Below are positions 1 through 5,593 of a stretch of 5,593 nucleotides of DNA, piece after piece. The position numbers and the translations under genes were made by a program. Position 1 is the first letter of the stretch. Each line of letters starts with the position of its first letter. The stretch comes from Paracoccaceae bacterium. Lineage in GTDB: Bacteria; Pseudomonadota; Alphaproteobacteria; Rhodobacterales; Rhodobacteraceae. The notes below the pieces were generated by a model, which saw only the letters and a list, made by a program, of their open reading frames with translations, had not been told where the DNA came from and did not search any database. The stretch covers positions 1-5,593 of the forward strand of contig SKWP01000421.1 in the NCBI GenBank assembly GCA_007128865.1, written 5' to 3'.

Positions 1-683
1 AGCGCGGTGCGCAGGCTGTCGGCCAGCCGGGTCTCCATCCCCGGGCGCACCACGATCCGGTCAACCACCACATCGATGTCATGGCGAAACTTCTTGTCCA
101 GCTCCGGCGGGCTGTCGAGGTCGTGAAAGGCGCCATCCACCTTGACGCGCTGAAAGCCCTGCTTGCGCAGCTCCAGCATTTCCTTGCGGTATTCGCCCTT
201 GCGGTCGCGCACGATCGGGGCCAGCAGATAGGCGCGGCTGCCCTCGGGCATGGCCATGATGCGGTCGACCATGTCCTGCACCTGCTGGGCCTCGATGGGC
301 AGGCCGGTCGCGGGGCTGTAGGGGGTACCGGCGCGGGCAAACAGCAGCCGCAGGTAATCATTGATCTCGGTAACCGTGCCCACGGTCGAGCGCGGATTCT
401 TCGAGGTGGTCTTCTGCTCGATGCTGATTGCCGGCGACAGCCCGGCGATATGGTCCACGTCGGGTTTCTGCATCATGTCCAGAAACTGCCGGGCGTATGC
501 CGAAAGCGATTCGACATAGCGCCGCTGGCCTTCGGCATAGATGGTATCGAAGGCCAGCGAAGACTTGCCGGACCCGGAAAGCCCGGTGATCACCACCAGC
601 CGGTCGCGCGGGATGTCCACGTCGATGCCCCTGAGATTGTGCTCACGGGCGCCGCGAACCTCGATATACTTCCGCTCCGCCAT
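1..683 (-). CDS. uvrA: UvrABC excision nuclease subunit UvrA, N-terminal part (3' end off the window)
   Basis: UvrA is the dimeric ABC-type ATPase that finds bulky DNA lesions and loads UvrB in cytoplasmic nucleotide excision repair. The visible 227 residues begin [20 protein letters not shown], the family's usual opening. They continue through the first Walker A motif GLSGSGKS (residues 34-41), the conserved [15 protein letters not shown] stretch (54-68) and [17 protein letters not shown] (87-103). From about residue 130 they enter the UvrB-binding region. The full protein is usually around 940-960 residues, so roughly three quarters lies beyond the left edge. I chose the ATG at 683 because a GGGGA sits five bases upstream; an in-frame ATG at 689 has that GGGG directly against it, with no room for ribosome spacing. 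The gene is separated from cckA by 376 bases and is probably transcribed alone, possibly under LexA. No frameshift or missing motif is seen in the visible part. Confidence 0.97.
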   Translation of the reverse strand, partial: MAERKYIEVRGAREHNLRGIDVDIPRDRLVVITGLSGSGKSSLAFDTIYAEGQRRYVESLSAYARQFLDMMQKPDVDHIAGLSPAISIEQKTTSKNPRSTVGTVTEINDYLRLLFARAGTPYSPATGLPIEAQQVQDMVDRIMAMPEGSRAYLLAPIVRDRKGEYRKEMLELRKQGFQRVKVDGAFHDLDSPPELDKKFRHDIDVVVDRIVVRPGMETRLADSLRTA

Positions 684-688
684 CGCCA

Positions 689-693
689 TCCCC
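689..693 (-). promoter_or_regulatory. Likely ribosome binding site of uvrA
   Basis: On the minus strand GGGGA ends five bases before the ATG at 683. It decides between two in-frame ATG codons six bases apart (689 and 683) in favour of the second. The match to the anti-Shine-Dalgarno sequence is partial. Confidence 0.5.
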
Positions 694-709
694 GCAACCG
701 ATGCCGGCA

Positions 710-738
710 GACATAGCGCCTTGTCGCGGAGTCTCCAA
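710..738 (-). promoter_or_regulatory. Weak sigma70-like promoter candidate for uvrA
   Basis: On the minus strand TTGGAG (738-733) and TATGTC (715-710) are separated by exactly 17 bases, each matching three of six consensus positions. Transcription would begin near 703, giving a leader of about 20 bases that contains the GGGGA. The spacing is right but the boxes are poor, and chance matches of this quality are common, so this is only a candidate. It lies just downstream of the LexA-like half-sites. Confidence 0.22.
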
Positions 739-749
739 GCCGGAAGGTG

Positions 750-776
750 AAACACAAGGCGAACATTTGCCGGTTC
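750..776 (-). promoter_or_regulatory. LexA-like operator candidate upstream of uvrA
   Basis: Reading the minus strand from 776, there is GAAC (776-773), eight bases, GTTC (764-761), seven bases, then GTTT (753-750). The alphaproteobacterial LexA operator is the direct repeat GTTC-N7-GTTC, so 764-750 matches with one mismatch in the second half-site. The additional GAAC makes a palindromic arrangement with the central GTTC, but with an eight-base spacer. The position, about 67-93 bases upstream of the uvrA start, fits SOS control of a classic SOS gene. The mismatch keeps this tentative. Confidence 0.38.
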
Positions 777-868
777 TGCCCCTGGAGCCGCAGGTTCCGA
801 TGCCTCGCCTCTGCCTTGCCTCATACTGGATCCGTTTGATCAGTTCGGTCCACCAACGGCCCTATTCC

Positions 869-888
869 GCCCGTGCGCCAGCACGGGC
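869..888. repeat. Perfect 8-bp inverted repeat (hairpin) in the cckA-uvrA gap
   Basis: GCCCGTGC (869-876) and GCACGGGC (881-888) are perfect inverted copies around the four-base loop GCCA. All but two of the stem pairs are G-C, so the hairpin would be stable in RNA of either strand. No T run follows on either strand, so it is not a classical intrinsic terminator. It abuts a longer inverted repeat starting at 890. Confidence 0.7.
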
Positions 889-889
889 A

Positions 890-949
890 CAAGCGCCCGC
901 CCGTGTGGCGCTGCAGGCGTGGCCTTGCACCAACGCAGTCGGGCGCTTG
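890..949. repeat. 10-bp inverted repeat enclosing 40 bases
   Basis: CAAGCGCCCG (890-899) and CGGGCGCTTG (940-949) are perfect reverse complements. The 40 bases between them hold further short complementary blocks such as CTGC (911-914) with GCAG (935-938). Together with the neighbouring hairpins this gives a compact foldable stretch. It does not have the arm lengths of a tRNA. It could be part of a small RNA or of a dispersed palindromic repeat; the sequence alone does not decide. Confidence 0.6.
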
Positions 950-990
950 GCTCCAACATTCGTGACGCTCCGGTTGCTTGATGGGGTGTG

Positions 991-1021
991 CTTCGGACCG
1001 GGTGGCGACCCGGTCCGGAAG
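991..1021 (-). terminator. Strong hairpin just past cckA, probable transcription end without a U tract
   Basis: GGACCGGGT (995-1003) and ACCCGGTCC (1008-1016) form a perfect nine-pair stem around GGCG. The stem extends outward through CTTC (991-994) and GGAAG (1017-1021) with a single bulged G, giving 13 pairs in all. It lies about 40 bases beyond the cckA stop, where a terminator or an RNA 3'-end stabilising structure would be expected. No run of T follows on the minus strand, so classical intrinsic termination is unproven. Rho-dependent ending with a protective hairpin is an alternative. Confidence 0.5.
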
Positions 1022-1059
1022 CGGCGGGTTGCGGGCAGGTCCGGCGCCCGCGGGGCTGG

Positions 1060-3564
<2,505 letters not shown>

Positions 3565-3570
3565 TGCTGG

Positions 3571-3575
3571 CCTCC
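3571..3575 (-). promoter_or_regulatory. GGAGG ribosome binding site suggesting a TTG start for cckA
   Basis: GGAGG (3575-3571, minus strand) stands six bases before an in-frame TTG at 3564-3562. It is the best Shine-Dalgarno match near the 5' end of cckA. The in-frame ATGs at 3582 and 3600 have no comparable site. The resulting protein begins (M)ASPSFLSDTGVPVRG, followed by the first membrane segment. Confidence 0.5.
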
Positions 3576-3615
3576 ACCGCATGCATGACGTCGCCGCCAT
3601 CAGGGGACACAAAGC

Positions 3616-3630
3616 TTAATCCCGGCTTAA
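3616..3630. promoter_or_regulatory. CtrA-type binding motif TTAA-N7-TTAA upstream of cckA
   Basis: TTAA at 3616-3619 and at 3627-3630 are separated by exactly seven bases, matching the full CtrA box core known from Caulobacter and relatives. The two halves sit inside an 11-base-period direct repeat of GCTTAATCCC (3614-3623 and 3625-3634). The distal half contains the TAA stop of rsmB. I found no other TTAA in the window. Placed over a -35 region, the box would give a transcript starting near 3588, upstream of the GGAGG and the TTG at 3564. CtrA could therefore control its own upstream kinase, as activator or repressor. Binding is inferred from the motif only. Confidence 0.6.
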
Positions 3631-4784
3631 TCCCCGCGGGAGCCTGCCAATTTTCGCTGCAACAGGGCAAGGAAAAACCCGTCGCCACCGCCCGGCCGGG
3701 GCAGCCAGCGGCGCTGTCCGGTGCAGATCCAGTCCGGATTGCGGGCCAGGAAGGCCGCAACCTGCCGGCCGTTTTCGCACTCCAGAACCGAACAGGTGGC
3801 CATCGCCAGCAGCCCACGGGGCGCCACGAGCCCGGCGGCGGCATCGAGTATCGACGCCTGCAGCGCAACGAGGTCGCGCAGCCGCCCGGCGTCGAGCGTC
3901 CATTTGCCTTCGGGGCTGCGGCGCCAGCTGCCCGAACCCGAACAGGGCAGATCGGCCAGCACCAGACCATAGGGCGCGGCTTTGGCCGGGCCCTGCGGGC
4001 CACAGAGGCGGATGGTGGCCCCTGCCCTTTTGGCCCGCCGCGGCAGGTCGGCCATGCGCCGCGGGTCGGCATCATGGGCGCACACATCGGCACCGCGCGC
4101 GGCCATGGCCAGCGCCTTGCCGCCGCCGCCGGCGCAATAATCCAGCACCCTTGCCCCCGGCACCAGCGGCAGCGTCTCGATCACCGCCTGCGAGGATGCG
4201 TCCTGCATCTCGACAAGCCCCCGGGCAAGCGCATCGCTGCCGCGCAGGCGGCGGGCGTTGGCCGTGACCGCAAGCGCCCAGTCAAGCCCCGGCACCGGCT
4301 CGGCGGCGATGCCTTCGGCGGCTAGCGCACCGATCGCCGCCGCACGGGTCATGCGGGCGGCGTTGACGCGCAGGAAGACCGGAGCGCGCTGGCGCAGCGC
4401 CTCCAGCACCGGGGCGAAATCGGCCCCGAGGCTTGCGCGAAGCTCGGGTTCCAGCCAGTCGGGGCAATCGAGGGCCTCGAGCGTATCCAGCGCGACGGCC
4501 GCCTCCATGTGCCGGCGTTCGGCAGCATCCAGCGGCGCGGGGCCGTGCCGTGAGCCATCAAAGAGGCTGTCAGGCGCCACCCCGTCGGCGCGCAAGGCAC
4601 CAAGCATCAGCCCGCGGCCCGTCGCCGCCCCGCCCAGCGCCGCAAGCGAGCGCAGGCGCCGCAAGGCATCAAACACAAGGTCGCGGACCGCGGCGCGATC
4701 CCCCGAGCCGGCAAAACGGCTGGCCCTGGCCCAGTTGGTCAGCGCCCGTTCGGCCGGTACACCGGCCGCACGGGCATCGAGCAC
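3627..4784 (-). CDS. rsmB: RsmB/NOP-family 16S rRNA (cytosine-C5) methyltransferase
   Basis: RsmB uses S-adenosylmethionine to methylate a cytosine (C967 in E. coli) of 16S rRNA in the cytoplasm. Numbered from GTG 4784 (385 residues), an alpha-helical NusB-like region (about 1-115) precedes the methyltransferase fold. VEMQDASSQ (191-199) leads into SAM motif I, VLDYCAGGGGKALAMA (213-228). Motif II is HDADP (237-241). Motif IV is DLPCSGSG (278-285, Cys281). Motif VI is ATCSVLECEN (329-338, nucleophile Cys331). GFF (369-371) lies near the end. Both cysteines of the m5C mechanism are present. E. coli RsmB is 429 residues, so this is the short alphaproteobacterial form. The GTG has AGGCGG eight bases upstream, but the frame stays open and family-like before it (TPAARLQAAIEVLDA) back to a CTG at 4820 that overlaps the preceding gene's TGA. 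The true start may be there. The specific target base is assumed from the family. Confidence 0.9.
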   Translation of the reverse strand: MLDARAAGVPAERALTNWARASRFAGSGDRAAVRDLVFDALRRLRSLAALGGAATGRGLMLGALRADGVAPDSLFDGSRHGPAPLDAAERRHMEAAVALDTLEALDCPDWLEPELRASLGADFAPVLEALRQRAPVFLRVNAARMTRAAAIGALAAEGIAAEPVPGLDWALAVTANARRLRGSDALARGLVEMQDASSQAVIETLPLVPGARVLDYCAGGGGKALAMAARGADVCAHDADPRRMADLPRRAKRAGATIRLCGPQGPAKAAPYGLVLADLPCSGSGSWRRSPEGKWTLDAGRLRDLVALQASILDAAAGLVAPRGLLAMATCSVLECENGRQVAAFLARNPDWICTGQRRWLPRPGGGDGFFLALLQRKLAGSRGD

Positions 4785-4816
4785 CTCGATGGCCGCCTGA
4801 AGACGCGCCGCCGGGG

Positions 4817-5593
4817 TCAGAGACGCACCGGCCGGAAACCGCCGTCTGCCCGTTCGAGCCGCATCAGCGCCGGTTGCAGCAGATGGGCGCCGGAAAACAC
4901 CAGACCGCCGTCAGCGAGTTCGCCGAGCATGCGCTTGCGGGTTTCGCGGGCGGTATCGGCATCGATGTCGAATCCCACGGCGATATCGGGATCGGGGAAT
5001 TGCAGCGCTTCGGCGTGGACGATGTCGGTTACATAGACAAACCGATCCGCCCCCGAACCGAGCCGGAAACCGCAGTGGCCCGGCGTATGCCCCGGCAGCG
5101 GCAACTGCGCCATGCCGGGAACGATTTCGTCGCTGCCGTCGATCAGCCGCAGCCGGCCCGCATAGGCGCCCAGAACCTGCCGCGCGAGCGCATGCCAGCG
5201 GGCCAGATCGCCCTCGGCACCGGCAAAGCGGGCATCGTCGGCCCAGAAATCATGCTCGGCTCGCGACATGGCCAGTTCGGCCCCGGCGAAGGCCGGCTTG
5301 CCCTCGGCCGTCAGCGCCCCGGCCATGTGATCGGGGTGCATGTGGGTCAGATACAGGCATTCCACGGCGTCGGCGCTGCAACCGGCCTCGGCCAGCCCCG
5401 CCGCAAGATTGCCCGCATCCGCACCACCCAGATCGCGCAACCCGGCATCGACAAGCACCGTCCGGCCCCCGCCCCGCACCAGCACCGCGTTGAAATTGGT
5501 GCGGATCTCGGTTTCACCGGCCCTGGCAAGCAGGCTGTCGATCGTCTGCTGCGATGCGCCGGGAAAGGCCGCGTGCGGAAAGCTCTTGCGGCC
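4817..5593 (-). CDS. MBL-fold metallo-hydrolase, methyl parathion hydrolase-like subgroup (5' end off the window)
   Basis: A zinc-dependent hydrolase of the metallo-beta-lactamase fold; 258 residues are visible and the frame continues past the right edge, so the start is missing. A GTG at 5485 is internal: the upstream codons (AGETEIRTNFNAVLVRGGG) are family-like. In partial numbering the motifs are VLVDAG (46-51), the metal motif THMHPDHMAG (83-92: His84, His86, Asp88, His89), PGHTPGH (167-173), TD (189-190, bridging Asp190) and GAHLLQP (235-241, His237), so both metal sites look complete. The segment around HAEALQFPDPDIAVGFDID (193-211) resembles the methyl parathion hydrolase/lactonase-like branch, whose substrates are diverse; none can be assigned here. 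Family members often have an export signal, but that end is not visible. Its stop overlaps or lies just before rsmB, suggesting a shared transcript. Confidence 0.9.
   Translation of the reverse strand, partial: GRKSFPHAAFPGASQQTIDSLLARAGETEIRTNFNAVLVRGGGRTVLVDAGLRDLGGADAGNLAAGLAEAGCSADAVECLYLTHMHPDHMAGALTAEGKPAFAGAELAMSRAEHDFWADDARFAGAEGDLARWHALARQVLGAYAGRLRLIDGSDEIVPGMAQLPLPGHTPGHCGFRLGSGADRFVYVTDIVHAEALQFPDPDIAVGFDIDADTARETRKRMLGELADGGLVFSGAHLLQPALMRLERADGGFRPVRL

Larger units (their letters stand above)
690..1059. other. Intergenic region between cckA and uvrA with clustered inverted repeats
   Basis: This stretch separates the cckA stop from the uvrA start. The half near uvrA (690-780) holds the candidate promoter and LexA-like half-sites. 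The half near cckA (869-1021) holds three strong inverted repeats. Open frames exist in both directions. One minus-strand frame of 80 codons starts with an ATG overlapping the cckA stop (ATGA), but its product is rich in Pro, Arg and Gly, has no recognisable motif, and runs straight through the hairpins. I therefore treat the region as non-coding. It may be a copy of a dispersed structured repeat. Confidence 0.6.

Noticed and set aside
81..716. Plus-strand open frame of 211 codons at the left end
   Set aside because: It is the antisense shadow of uvrA, whose minus-strand translation matches the family throughout.
890..949. Possible tRNA from the long inverted repeat
   Set aside because: The outer stem is 10 pairs, and there is no T-loop, anticodon arm or CCA-like arrangement.

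Overview
The window reads as ordinary chromosomal DNA from a GC-rich alphaproteobacterium, most probably of the Rhodobacterales (Rhodobacter/Paracoccus-like). The evidence is a CckA-type cell-cycle hybrid kinase, the alphaproteobacterial form of an RsmB-like rRNA methyltransferase, a UvrA with alphaproteobacterial wording in its N-terminal part, and a CtrA-type TTAA-N7-TTAA motif. The genus is inferred from family resemblance; no search was run.

All four genes lie on the minus strand, so transcription runs from high to low coordinates. (1) 5593-4817: C-terminal part of a metallo-beta-lactamase-fold hydrolase, cut by the right edge. (2) about 4784 (perhaps 4820) to 3627: RsmB-like 16S rRNA m5C methyltransferase, its reading frame touching or overlapping the end of gene 1. 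(3) about 3564 to 1060: CckA, with two membrane segments, PAS modules, a complete histidine kinase core, a long Pro/Ala-rich linker and a receiver domain. (4) 683 to the left edge: the first 227 residues of UvrA, the nucleotide excision repair ATPase.

Two stretches carry regulatory interest. The short gap between rsmB and cckA holds a perfect TTAA-N7-TTAA motif that includes the rsmB stop codon. This suggests that the CckA-ChpT-CtrA pathway feeds back on its own kinase gene. The 376-base gap between cckA and uvrA (684-1059) holds a cluster of strong inverted repeats at 869-1021. One of these is a plausible transcription stop for cckA, and the cluster as a whole may be a dispersed structured repeat. 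Nearer uvrA there is a near-match to the alphaproteobacterial LexA operator GTTC-N7-GTTC.

The genes do not form one pathway. The hydrolase and rsmB look like one transcript by tight linkage. cckA probably has its own promoter, and uvrA appears to be an independent, possibly SOS-controlled unit. I see no mobile element, tRNA, rRNA, CRISPR array or clear novel system. The most interesting points are the regulatory motif at cckA and the unexplained structured gap.
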